Below the pieces are notes generated by a model, which saw nothing but the letters and a program-made list of their open reading frames with translations, did not search any database and was not told the DNA's origin. The position numbers were made by a program, and so were the translations under genes. From assembly GCA_964464825.1 (NCBI GenBank), contig CAYXKL010000036.1, positions 1-22,038 on the forward strand: 22,038 nt of DNA, written 5' to 3'. Source of the stretch: DYJK01 sp964464825. GTDB lineage: Bacteria; Bacteroidota; Ignavibacteria; Ignavibacteriales; Melioribacteraceae. Numbering within the stretch: position 1 is the first letter of the stretch; the number at the start of each line of letters is the position of its first letter. Below are positions 1 to 7,490 of the stretch, piece by piece.

Positions 1-428
1 CCCCTCTTCCTTCACCAAATAATGATTACCCAGGTTATTCCTTAGCCGGAGGATCGAGTATTGTTTTGAACAAGAATTCAAAACAGAAAGAAGCTGCATG
101 GAAATGGATTGAATATTTATCAGATGAAAAAACTCAATATGAATTTTACAGACTTGTTTCTTCGCTGCCGGCGGTAAAAAAAGCTTGGGAGAATCCGGAG
201 TTTGTAAATAATAAATATATGCGAGCATTTTACATCCAGCTTCAAAGAACTAAAACTACTCCCAAAATTCCGGAGTGGGAACAAATAGTTTTTCAGAAAA
301 TTCAGCAACAGACGGTTGAACCGATAGCACGTAAAAAAATTTCAATTGATGCAGCACTAAAACAACTTGATAAAGATGTAGACAATATCCTAGAAAAGCG
401 GAGATGGTTATTAAGCAGAGATAAATAA
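1..428 (+). CDS. Sugar ABC transporter solute-binding protein, 3' part
   Basis: This is the C-terminal 141 residues of an extracellular solute-binding protein of the family 1 (sugar, CUT1) type; the reading frame is open from base 3 and the 5' end lies outside the window. The fragment begins with a segment containing PGYSLAGGSSIVLNKNSK, followed by QKEAAWKWIEYLSDEKTQ and LPAVKKAWENPEF. These are the usual C-terminal-lobe features of the family: a glycine-rich strand, then the helix where 'mature' proteins read 'K..EAAW.FI.YL'. The protein would bind a sugar or oligosaccharide outside the inner membrane and deliver it to the two permeases encoded directly downstream. A TTG at 66 could be taken for a start, but the family match upstream of it shows that it is internal. 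Substrate cannot be told from this fragment. The gap to the next gene (about 146 bases) holds two repeat-like elements. Confidence 0.85.
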   Translation, partial: PLPSPNNDYPGYSLAGGSSIVLNKNSKQKEAAWKWIEYLSDEKTQYEFYRLVSSLPAVKKAWENPEFVNNKYMRAFYIQLQRTKTTPKIPEWEQIVFQKIQQQTVEPIARKKISIDAALKQLDKDVDNILEKRRWLLSRDK

Positions 429-443
429 ACTATTCCATTTTAA

Positions 444-483
444 TTCCCCCTCTTTACTAAGGTGAGGGACGAATGGGGAGGGC
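444..483. repeat. GC-rich palindromic repeat remnant
   Basis: A 40-base C-run/G-run element sits in AT-rich intergenic DNA just after the binding-protein stop codon. CCCTC (448-452) can pair with GAGGG (464-468), and a further G-rich arm GGGGAGGG follows at 475-482. The layout (C-rich arm, short hairpin, spacer, G-rich arm) resembles the element inside the GH18 gene at 11363-11413. There is no T-tract, so it is not a convincing intrinsic terminator. It could still act as a stem-loop that separates expression of the binding protein from the permeases. Family membership is inference. Confidence 0.45.
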
Positions 484-502
484 TTTATAAAGAAATAATT
501 TC

Positions 503-570
503 GAGGAGAATTGAGTTTCAAAGGTCTCTTACAAGTATTAATAGGAGATGCTTCGTTTCACTCAGAATAT
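503..570. repeat. Dispersed intergenic repeat remnant abutting a permease start
   Basis: Read on the minus strand this stretch contains TTCTGAGTGAAACGAAGCAT followed by CTCC, then after a spacer AGAGACCTTTGAAACTC. From memory, this wording matches a dispersed intergenic repeat common in Bacteroidota/Chlorobi-group genomes; no search was possible. It ends just before the ATG at 575 of the first permease. The ATG at 548 lies inside the repeat-like sequence (GGAGATGCTTCG), which argues that 548 is not the original start of the gene. Confidence 0.45.
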
Positions 571-574
571 AAAA

Positions 575-1456
575 ATGAAATCAAACACAAAACTAAGTGC
601 ATTAATACTTTTTCTTGGTCCATCATTGCTGGTAATTTTTGTTTTCTTTTTTCTACCGGTAATAGCAGCTTTTATGATGAGTTTTACCGATTTTGATATT
701 TACTCTTTAGGTAATCTAAATTATTTGCGATTCGTAGGTTTTAACAACTACGAAAAATTATTGAACGATCCTCTCTTTTGGAAAGCACTCAAAAACACTT
801 TTTATTTCGTTGTTGTAGGCGGACCATTATCCGTTGCAACTTCTCTTGGTGCGGCTATACTTTTGAATTCAAAACTTATAAAATATAAAAGCATATTCCG
901 ACTTGTTTATTTTCTTCCGGTTGTAACAACATTAGTTGCAGTTTCTATAGTTTGGCGCTATTTCTATCATCCCCGTTTTGGTATGTTGAATTATATTTTA
1001 AGTTTTATTGGTCTCGGGCCTTTTGACTGGCTTGGTGATCCAAATCTTTCTATGCCGGCAATTATAATACTTGCTGTATGGAAAAATTTTGGTTACAACA
1101 TGATAATTTTTATTGCCGGACTTCAGAATATTCCTGAAGATTTATATGAAGCTGCAAGTATAGAAGGGGCAACAGCATGGCAGCAATTCCGGTATATTAC
1201 TATTCCTCAGCTTGCACCTACTACTTTATTTATAAGTATTATTACAATGATTGGTTACTTCCAACTATTTGCAGAGCCTTATGTAATGACGCAAGGAGGA
1301 CCACTTAACAGCACACTCAGCATTGTGTTATACATGTATCAGGAAGGATTCCGCTGGTGGAACATAGGATACTCAACAGCAATTGCTTTTGCTCTCTTTG
1401 TGATAATACTTATTGGAACTCTCATTCAATTTAAGCTACAGAAGGAGAGTGAATGA
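575..1456 (+). CDS. Sugar ABC transporter permease, MalF/UgpA type
   Basis: Inner-membrane permease subunit of a CUT1 carbohydrate ABC importer. About six transmembrane segments are visible, starting with ALILFLGPSLLVIFVFFFLP, and the cytoplasmic EAA loop that docks on the ATPase is clear near residue 192 (EAASIEGATAWQQFRYITIP). Length (293 residues) fits the family. The start was placed at ATG 575, giving MKSNTKLSALILFLGPSLL. An in-frame ATG at 548 would add nine residues, but it sits directly against its AGGAG with no spacer and lies inside a repeat-like sequence. Neither start has a well-spaced ribosome binding site. The stop overlaps the next permease's start by four bases (ATGA), so the two are surely co-translated. 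Substrate is not determinable; a sugar or oligosaccharide is inferred from the family. Confidence 0.93.
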   Translation: MKSNTKLSALILFLGPSLLVIFVFFFLPVIAAFMMSFTDFDIYSLGNLNYLRFVGFNNYEKLLNDPLFWKALKNTFYFVVVGGPLSVATSLGAAILLNSKLIKYKSIFRLVYFLPVVTTLVAVSIVWRYFYHPRFGMLNYILSFIGLGPFDWLGDPNLSMPAIIILAVWKNFGYNMIIFIAGLQNIPEDLYEAASIEGATAWQQFRYITIPQLAPTTLFISIITMIGYFQLFAEPYVMTQGGPLNSTLSIVLYMYQEGFRWWNIGYSTAIAFALFVIILIGTLIQFKLQKESE

Positions 1457-2265
1457 TGAAAAAGTTTTTGATATATAGTATTGCTATTATTGCAGCTGTT
1501 ATTACATTCACTCCATTTTTGTGGATGATCTCCGCTTCTTTTATGACGAGCGGTACTGCTAATACTTATCCTCCAAAATTATTTCCAGATCAAATTGATT
1601 TTGTACATTACAAAACATTATTCACCAGATTAAATCTTACCCGTTACTTAGTTAATAGTACAATAATTTCTTTAGGAGTTACAGTATTTTCGTTACTATT
1701 AAATTCAATGGCTGGATATGCATTTGCTAAATTTAGATTTAGCAAGAAAAAATCCCTATTCAAATTTTTATTAAGTTCTATGATAATACCGGGACAAGTT
1801 ACTATGCTTCCGGTCTTCCTGATTTTAAAAAATATGGGATTAATTAATACTTACTGGGCAATTATAGTTCCGGCAATGGCAAGTATCTTTGGAATATTTT
1901 TAATCCGTCAATATGCTTTCTCTATTCCAGATAGTATGATTGAAGCTGCAAAAATGGACGGCGCAACCGAACTGCAAATTTATACAAAAGTGGTATTGCC
2001 GTTATGCAAACCGATTCTTGTAACACTTGGATTGTTCACATTTATGGGTACGTGGAATGATTTTCTCTGGCCTTTGATTGTAATGACAGATATGAATATG
2101 TACACACTTCCGGTTGCACTTTCTAATTTAATGAGTGAACATGTGCAAGATACTGAATTAATGATGGCTGGTTCAGTTATAACAATTCTTCCGGTGCTTG
2201 TTGTTTTTCTAGTGTTGCAAAAATATTACATTAAAGGAATTATGATGGGGAGTGTGAAAGAATAA
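1453..2265 (+). CDS. Sugar ABC transporter permease, MalG/UgpE type
   Basis: Second inner-membrane permease of the CUT1 importer, pairing with the preceding MalF-like subunit to form the translocation pore. It has 270 residues and about six transmembrane segments. The first is LIYSIAIIAAVITFTPFLWM, typical of the MalG side, and the EAA loop lies near residue 163 (IEAAKMDGATELQIYTKVVL). The C-terminal stretch ending IKGIMMGSVKE is also characteristic, since 'F..GL..GAVKG' is the usual ending in this family. The start at 1453 is preceded by AGGAG at 1443-1447; a second ATG follows at once at 1456. It overlaps the upstream gene by four bases and is 57 bases from the ATPase gene, consistent with a single operon. 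Confidence 0.94.
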   Translation: MMKKFLIYSIAIIAAVITFTPFLWMISASFMTSGTANTYPPKLFPDQIDFVHYKTLFTRLNLTRYLVNSTIISLGVTVFSLLLNSMAGYAFAKFRFSKKKSLFKFLLSSMIIPGQVTMLPVFLILKNMGLINTYWAIIVPAMASIFGIFLIRQYAFSIPDSMIEAAKMDGATELQIYTKVVLPLCKPILVTLGLFTFMGTWNDFLWPLIVMTDMNMYTLPVALSNLMSEHVQDTELMMAGSVITILPVLVVFLVLQKYYIKGIMMGSVKE

Positions 2266-2322
2266 TTGATGTAGGAATAGCAAATTTTGTGATAAATACA
2301 TGCACAAAAAATAGGAGTAACA

Positions 2323-3417
2323 ATGGCAGAAGTAAAACTTGTTAATGTTGGTAAAATTTACGAAGGGAAAAACAGAGCTGTTAAAAATGTTAATCTTGAA
2401 ATAAAAGATAAAGAATTTGTAGTACTTGTCGGACCAAGCGGATGCGGAAAATCTACTACCTTAAGAATGATTGCCGGACTTGAAGAAATTTCCGAAGGTG
2501 AAATTTATATAGATGGAAAACTTGTGAACAATATTCCACCTAAAGACCGGGATATAGCAATGGTTTTTCAGAATTATGCATTGTACCCGCATATGACTGT
2601 TTTTGAAAATATGGCGTTTGGATTAAAACTTCGTAAAGTAGATAAAAGTGAAATCAAAGATCGTGTAGATTATGCAGCTCAGATTTTAGGTATCGAAAAT
2701 TTATTAGATAGAAAACCGAAACAATTATCAGGTGGACAAAGACAGCGTGTTGCAGTTGGTCGTGCTATTGTTCGTAAACCAAAAGTCTTTTTGTTCGATG
2801 AACCTTTAAGTAATCTTGATGCAAAATTGAGAGTTCAAATGCGTTCAGAATTAGCTCGGATTCATCAAAAACTTGAAACAACAGTTGTTTATGTTACGCA
2901 TGATCAAACTGAAGCAATGACTATGGGAAGCAGAATAGTTGTAATGAAAGATGGCATTGTTCATCAGGTTGATGCTCCTTTAAACTTGTATGATAATCCT
3001 TCAAATAAATTTGTCGCTGGATTTATCGGAAGTCCGGCTATGAATTTTATAAATGGAAAAATTATAAACGGCAGCTCTGTTAAATTTGAAAATAGCAATA
3101 AATCAATATCATTTGCAGTTACTAAAGAACAATCAAAAAAATTAGAAAGCTATATTGGTAAAGAAGTAACACTTGGTATTCGTCCTGAAAATTTTATTGA
3201 GTTGGCTCCTTATGAATCAAATTCAATTAAAATTGAATTGGAAGTAGTAGAGCAGATGGGAAGTGAAGTTTATATATATTTTCATATCGATCAAACACAA
3301 CTAATTGCAAGATTAAAACCGGATATTAAATACAAACACGGTGCAAAAATAAATTTAGGTTTTGATATAAATAAAATTCATTTTTTTGATGAATCTAACG
3401 GAAATGTTATTTTATAA
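2323..3417 (+). CDS. Sugar ABC transporter ATP-binding protein, MalK/UgpC type
   Basis: Cytoplasmic ATPase that powers the CUT1 importer encoded just upstream. All nucleotide-binding motifs are present: Walker A GPSGCGKST (residues 37-45), Q-loop VFQNYALYPHMTV (81-93), signature LSGGQRQR (135-142), Walker B VFLFDEP (155-161), D-loop SNLDA and switch histidine in VTHDQTEAMT (His193). After residue about 235 comes the regulatory TOBE/OB-fold region with GIRPENF, which in MalK-type proteins contacts regulators and stabilises the dimer. Length of 364 residues is normal for the family. The ATG has AGGAG a few bases upstream (AATAGGAGTAACAATG). Such ATPases often serve several sugar importers, but here the complete permease pair is adjacent, so a dedicated role is likely. 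Confidence 0.96.
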   Translation: MAEVKLVNVGKIYEGKNRAVKNVNLEIKDKEFVVLVGPSGCGKSTTLRMIAGLEEISEGEIYIDGKLVNNIPPKDRDIAMVFQNYALYPHMTVFENMAFGLKLRKVDKSEIKDRVDYAAQILGIENLLDRKPKQLSGGQRQRVAVGRAIVRKPKVFLFDEPLSNLDAKLRVQMRSELARIHQKLETTVVYVTHDQTEAMTMGSRIVVMKDGIVHQVDAPLNLYDNPSNKFVAGFIGSPAMNFINGKIINGSSVKFENSNKSISFAVTKEQSKKLESYIGKEVTLGIRPENFIELAPYESNSIKIELEVVEQMGSEVYIYFHIDQTQLIARLKPDIKYKHGAKINLGFDINKIHFFDESNGNVIL

Positions 3418-3428
3418 AATATAACCCC

Positions 3429-3440
3429 GAGGTACTTTTG
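3429..3440 (+). promoter_or_regulatory. Ribosome binding site and TTG start of the symporter
   Basis: GAGG at 3429-3432 lies five bases before TTG at 3438-3440. This supports the TTG as the symporter start. Starting there gives a normal family N-terminus (FFIDYLIIILYFIFSFSIAI) with no residues missing. Confidence 0.6.
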
Positions 3441-5159
3441 TTTTTTATAGATTATCTCATCATCATACTGTATTTCATTTTTAGTTTCAGCATTGCAATT
3501 TACTATTCAAAAAGAGCCAGCAAAGACACAAACGAATTTTTCCTGAGCGGGAGAAATTTACCATGGTATCTTGCCGGTTTATCGATGGTAGCTACTACAT
3601 TTGCTGCCGATACTCCTTTAGCAGTAACTGAACTTGTTGTTAAAAATGGTATTGCCGGTAATTGGATTTGGTGGAATTTTGTTTTCGGCGGTCTGCTCAC
3701 AGTTTTCTTTTTTGCCAGATTATGGCGCAGAGCCGGAATTATGACCGAAGCTGAATTTGCTGAGATAAGATATTCAGGACAACCCGCAAAATTTCTTCGG
3801 GGTTTCCGTGCTGTTTATCTTGGCTTATTTATGAACGTTATAATTATCGGCTGGGTCAATCGTGCTATGATTTCTATTTTAATTGGAATATTTGGTTTAC
3901 CTGAAGATACAGCAATTATTTATGTATTTGGAACTATGCTTATCGTTGCAGCTTATTCAGCAATTTCAGGATTATGGGGAGTTGTAATAACAGATGCATT
4001 TCAATTTATCTTCGCTATGCTTGGATGTATTGTATTGGCTTTAATAGTAGTCAATTCAAATCAAGTAGGAGGTATTGAAGGACTTCAACAAAAATTACCA
4101 TCTTTTGTATTTGGTTTTTTCCCAACAATATCAACAGAAATTTCTGAATATGGAAATTTGTTCGCACTCAGTTTCATTTCATTCTTTGCTTACATAGGAA
4201 TTCAGTGGTGGGCATCGTGGTATCCTAGTGCTGAACCCGGAGGCGGTGGTTATGTTGCACAGAGAATGATGTCTGCTAAAAATGAAAAACATGCATTGCT
4301 TGCAACTTTCTTCTTTCAGATTGCACATTATGCTTTACGACCTTGGCCATGGATTATCGTTGGTCTTTCTGTAATGGTTGTATATCCGGAACTTACCGCT
4401 GAGAATGCAAGAATGGGTTACATTTATGCCATAAGAGATTTTCTACCATCAGGATTGAAGGGATTATTGGTCGCCGCATTTTTTGCCGCTTACATGAGTA
4501 CGGTTGCATCGCAGCTCAATTGGGGCACATCTTATATTTTAAATGATTTGTATAGAAGATTTTTGATAAAAGAAAAATCAGAAAAACATTATGTAGCAAT
4601 ATCGAAAGTTATAACAATAATATTAATGGTAATTTCAATAATAGTTACAATGTTTATAAGTAGAATTAGCGGTGCATGGGAATTTATTTTAGAATGCGGT
4701 GCCGGATTAGGATTAGTTTTAATACTTAGATGGTTTTGGTGGCGGATAAATGTATGGTCTGAAATCTCGGCAATAATTGCCCCTTTTGTTGCACTACCTT
4801 TTGTAAAATTTATGGGAATCGGATTTCCACTTTCACTTTATTATTTAGTGGGATTTACAACAATAGTTTGGATTACAATAACATTAATTACAAAACCAAC
4901 TGATGAAAAAACGTTAATTGAATTTTATAAACGTGTTTATCCAGGTGGAATATTATGGAGAAAAATTTCAGATAAACTTCCTGATGTAAAAAGTGATGCT
5001 AACTTTGGCAAGATGTTTCTTAATTGGTTTTTAGGTGTTGTTCTTGTTTATACTTCCTTGTTCGATATAGGTAGTATAATTTTGGGTTCGTACTTTGATG
5101 CACTAATTTATTTTGTGTTTGTGATAATTAGTTTAATTATTATTCTAAAAAATATTTAA
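3438..5159 (+). CDS. Sodium:solute symporter (SSS/SLC5 family)
   Basis: Inner-membrane secondary transporter, 573 residues with roughly 13-14 hydrophobic segments. The N-terminal FFLSGRNLPWYLAGLSMVAT followed by TFAADTPLAVTEL is the family hallmark in Bacteroidota-type sodium symporters. The middle AAYMSTVASQLNWGTSYILN corresponds to the SLC5 helix whose small polar residues contribute to the sodium site. The start is TTG at 3438 with GAGG five bases upstream. It begins 20 bases after the ABC ATPase stop and is therefore very probably in the same operon. This would give the cell an ATP-driven and a sodium-driven importer under the same control. Members of this subgroup carry sugars or other organic solutes; the actual substrate is not shown. 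Annotations as SGLT-like or proline permease would be over-precise. Confidence 0.92.
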   Translation: MFFIDYLIIILYFIFSFSIAIYYSKRASKDTNEFFLSGRNLPWYLAGLSMVATTFAADTPLAVTELVVKNGIAGNWIWWNFVFGGLLTVFFFARLWRRAGIMTEAEFAEIRYSGQPAKFLRGFRAVYLGLFMNVIIIGWVNRAMISILIGIFGLPEDTAIIYVFGTMLIVAAYSAISGLWGVVITDAFQFIFAMLGCIVLALIVVNSNQVGGIEGLQQKLPSFVFGFFPTISTEISEYGNLFALSFISFFAYIGIQWWASWYPSAEPGGGGYVAQRMMSAKNEKHALLATFFFQIAHYALRPWPWIIVGLSVMVVYPELTAENARMGYIYAIRDFLPSGLKGLLVAAFFAAYMSTVASQLNWGTSYILNDLYRRFLIKEKSEKHYVAISKVITIILMVISIIVTMFISRISGAWEFILECGAGLGLVLILRWFWWRINVWSEISAIIAPFVALPFVKFMGIGFPLSLYYLVGFTTIVWITITLITKPTDEKTLIEFYKRVYPGGILWRKISDKLPDVKSDANFGKMFLNWFLGVVLVYTSLFDIGSIILGSYFDALIYFVFVIISLIIILKNI

Positions 5160-5189
5160 TGGAATAGTACTTAAATAATTTATTATTAC

Positions 5190-5843
5190 TCAATTCTTAA
5201 TTTTATTAGCGAATACCTTCTTAAACTTTTCGATTTTTGGTGTTATTACAAAACTGCAGTATGGCTGGTTTCCATTATTGTTGTAGTAATCCTGATGATA
5301 TTTTTCTGCTTTATAAAATTTTTTGAATTTACTTATTTCAGTAACAATCGGATCATCCCAAATTTTTGCATTCTCCAATTCTTGCTTAATTGTTTCAGCT
5401 TCATTTTTTTGTTTATCATTGTGATAAAAAATTACAGACCGGTATTGCGTACCGACATCAGCACCTTGCCTATTTAAAGTTGTTGGGTCATGAGTTTTGA
5501 AAAATACTTCAAGTAACTCTGTGTATGAAATTATTGAAGGATCGTATTTAATTTGTGTACATTCTGCGTGGCCAGTTAATCCGCTGCAAACGGCATCGTA
5601 AGTTGGATTAGGAACTGAACCGCCGGAATATCCGGATTCAACCTCAAGAACTCCGTTTAATCTTTCGAAAATTGCCTCTGTGCACCAGAAACATCCGGAA
5701 CCAAAAGTTGCAATTTCTAGATTTAATGAATCTATCATTTTTACACCATTGTTATTAAAAATTTTAGTATCTGCATTAGTGTTGCAGCCCAAAAGAGCAG
5801 TAAATAGAACTATAATATTAAGTGTGAATATAAATTTTTTCAT
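5190..5843 (-). CDS. msrA: Peptide methionine sulfoxide reductase A, lipoprotein form
   Basis: Reduces S-epimer methionine sulfoxide in proteins, repairing oxidative damage. The catalytic motif GCFWC is at residues 50-54 with nucleophile Cys51, followed by the family segments GVLEVESGYSGG, CSGLTGHAE and QYRSVIFYH. Further cysteines at 86 and 95 and in the C-terminal QPYCSF are candidates for resolving residues. The protein begins MKKFIFTLNIIVLFTALLGC, a type II signal peptide with lipobox LLGC (Cys20), so the enzyme is expected as a lipoprotein in the cell envelope rather than in the cytosol. It is transcribed alone, convergent with the symporter and divergent from the T9SS protein gene at 5994. 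No MsrB domain is fused. How it gets reducing equivalents outside the cytoplasm is not evident from the window. Confidence 0.96.
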   Translation of the reverse strand: MKKFIFTLNIIVLFTALLGCNTNADTKIFNNNGVKMIDSLNLEIATFGSGCFWCTEAIFERLNGVLEVESGYSGGSVPNPTYDAVCSGLTGHAECTQIKYDPSIISYTELLEVFFKTHDPTTLNRQGADVGTQYRSVIFYHNDKQKNEAETIKQELENAKIWDDPIVTEISKFKKFYKAEKYHQDYYNNNGNQPYCSFVITPKIEKFKKVFANKIKN

Positions 5844-5993
5844 AAGTCAAATTGTCTTTTGATAAAGATATAACAATAATAATTAACAAAAAATTCAAAT
5901 TACTTTTAATTTAGAATTTATTAGATTGAAATAAGAAAATACTTTTTCTCCTTTTCGGATTAAAATAATAACATCAAATCCTCAGAGGGTGTT

Positions 5994-7265
5994 ATGAGAA
6001 AAATGTTTTTACTTATCTTTTTAATTTCTTCGGTTGTTTACTCACAATTATTAGAAGAGAATTTTGATTATGGGAGTACTGCTGGTTTACTAACAAATAT
6101 CACAAGTAATTGGACACGACATTCTGGAACTAGTGATGATTTTAATTATATCACAACAAGTTTAAGTTATACAAATTATCCAACTTCTGGAATTGGTGGT
6201 TCTGTTTCAATATTAAGTGCAAATAATGATGATGTAAATAGGATTTTTACTTCACAAAATTCAGGCAGTGTTTATTATTCTGCATTAATAAATGCGAGTT
6301 CTGTATCTACAACGGGTGGAGATTATAATATACATTTCGGAACAACTGGAACTCATTATGCAAGACTATATTTCAAAAAAGGTTCAGTTAGTGGTAAATT
6401 TGTTTTTGGAATAACAAAGGTTAATGAAACTCCAAGTTATATTTCTACTGAGTATAATACAAATACAACCTACCTAATAGTTCTAAAATACACCTTCAAT
6501 ACTGGAACTAATCAAGATGATGAAGTAAAACTTTGGATAAATCCAGATCTATCAGGTTCAGAACCATCAGCCGATCTCACTCATACAGCAACAACTACTG
6601 ATGCATCAAGTTTTAGTGCAATTTCTTTAAGGCAGAATAGTAGTTCTATTAATATAGATGGTATCCGTGTAGCAACTTCTTGGTCGCAAGCACCATTACC
6701 CGTAGAACTAGTATCATTTAATGGTATAGTAAAAGATAATTTTCAAGTACAATTAGATTGGGCAACAGCAACAGAAGTAAACAATTACGGATTTAATGTA
6801 GAACGAAGAACAGGGAATGAATCGTGGAAGAACATAGCGTTTGTTCAGGGAAACGGAAACAGCAACTCACCGAAAGAGTACACATATACAGATCAACCAA
6901 ATGGAGGTAAAGAATTTAGTTACAGATTAAAACAAATAGATTTTGATGGAAGTTATGAATACTCCGGAGAGATAACAGTAACGTTGGAAGAAATAAAAGA
7001 ATACAAGTTATACCAGAATTATCCAAATCCGTTTAATCCCGAGACTATAATAAGTTATAGTTTACCTACACAAAGTTATGTAAGATTAAAAGTATATGAT
7101 ATGTTAGGAAAGGAGATAACAACACTAATTGATAAACAACAAGAAGCCGGCAATTATATTACCACATTTAACACTCAGGATTATTTATTATCATCAGGTG
7201 TTTATTACATAGTTTTACAATCAGGTAACTTTACTGAAACAAAAAAATGTATTTTAATTAAATAA
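5994..7265 (+). CDS. Secreted protein with T9SS type A sorting domain
   Basis: A 423-residue exported protein. It starts with signal peptide MRKMFLLIFLISSVVYSQ and is preceded by AGAGGG about seven bases before the ATG. Residues about 20-230 look like a beta-rich jelly-roll/LamG-like domain (ENFDYGSTAGLL, LKYTFNTGTNQDDEVKLWIN and ISLRQNSSSINIDGIRVATSW are typical strand patterns). This domain type is common in T9SS cargo, but no catalytic motif is visible. Residues about 237-330 form the common linker LPVELVSFNG ... WATATEVNNYGFNVERR, an Ig/fibronectin-like module. The last 85 residues are the sorting domain: YQNYPNPFNPETIISYSL, LKVYDMLGKEITTLI, LSSGVYYIVLQSG. The protein is probably anchored to or released from the cell surface after cleavage of that domain. 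Specific function is unknown. Confidence 0.85.
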   Translation: MRKMFLLIFLISSVVYSQLLEENFDYGSTAGLLTNITSNWTRHSGTSDDFNYITTSLSYTNYPTSGIGGSVSILSANNDDVNRIFTSQNSGSVYYSALINASSVSTTGGDYNIHFGTTGTHYARLYFKKGSVSGKFVFGITKVNETPSYISTEYNTNTTYLIVLKYTFNTGTNQDDEVKLWINPDLSGSEPSADLTHTATTTDASSFSAISLRQNSSSINIDGIRVATSWSQAPLPVELVSFNGIVKDNFQVQLDWATATEVNNYGFNVERRTGNESWKNIAFVQGNGNSNSPKEYTYTDQPNGGKEFSYRLKQIDFDGSYEYSGEITVTLEEIKEYKLYQNYPNPFNPETIISYSLPTQSYVRLKVYDMLGKEITTLIDKQQEAGNYITTFNTQDYLLSSGVYYIVLQSGNFTETKKCILIK

Positions 7266-7424
7266 TATTTTGAATTGATATAAGTAAAATTTTTCATTTT
7301 GCATTTATACTCTTTCTGGATTTAAATAAGTAATCCGGCATTTAGTCCATTTAGATTCTTATAATAGTTAAATAATAAGAATCCTTTCACACTAAGATTA
7401 ATCTAATTTGATGTAAATTTGTAC

Positions 7425-7441
7425 TAAAAGTTAAACTTTTA
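7425..7441. promoter_or_regulatory. Palindrome upstream of the TonB-receptor gene
   Basis: TAAAAGTTAAACTTTTA is a near-perfect inverted repeat of eight base pairs around a single central base, 50 bases before the receptor ATG. It lies four bases after TAAATTTG (7414-7421), which matches the Bacteroidota -7 element TAnnTTTG. The position suits a dimeric repressor or activator site, but in DNA this AT-rich such palindromes also arise by chance. The remaining gap DNA (7266-7490) shows nothing else recognisable. Confidence 0.25.
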
Positions 7442-7490
7442 TCAATTTACTATTGTTAAATCTTGGTGAATATCCATATTAAGGAGTAAA

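Noticed and set aside
66..428. TTG 66 as the start of a small independent protein
   Set aside because: The family match continues upstream in frame to the window edge, so this is the 3' part of a longer gene.
511..696. 61-codon frame starting at a TTG with GAGGAG upstream
   Set aside because: It overlaps the first permease in another frame for most of its length, encodes no recognisable protein, and its start lies in repeat-like DNA.
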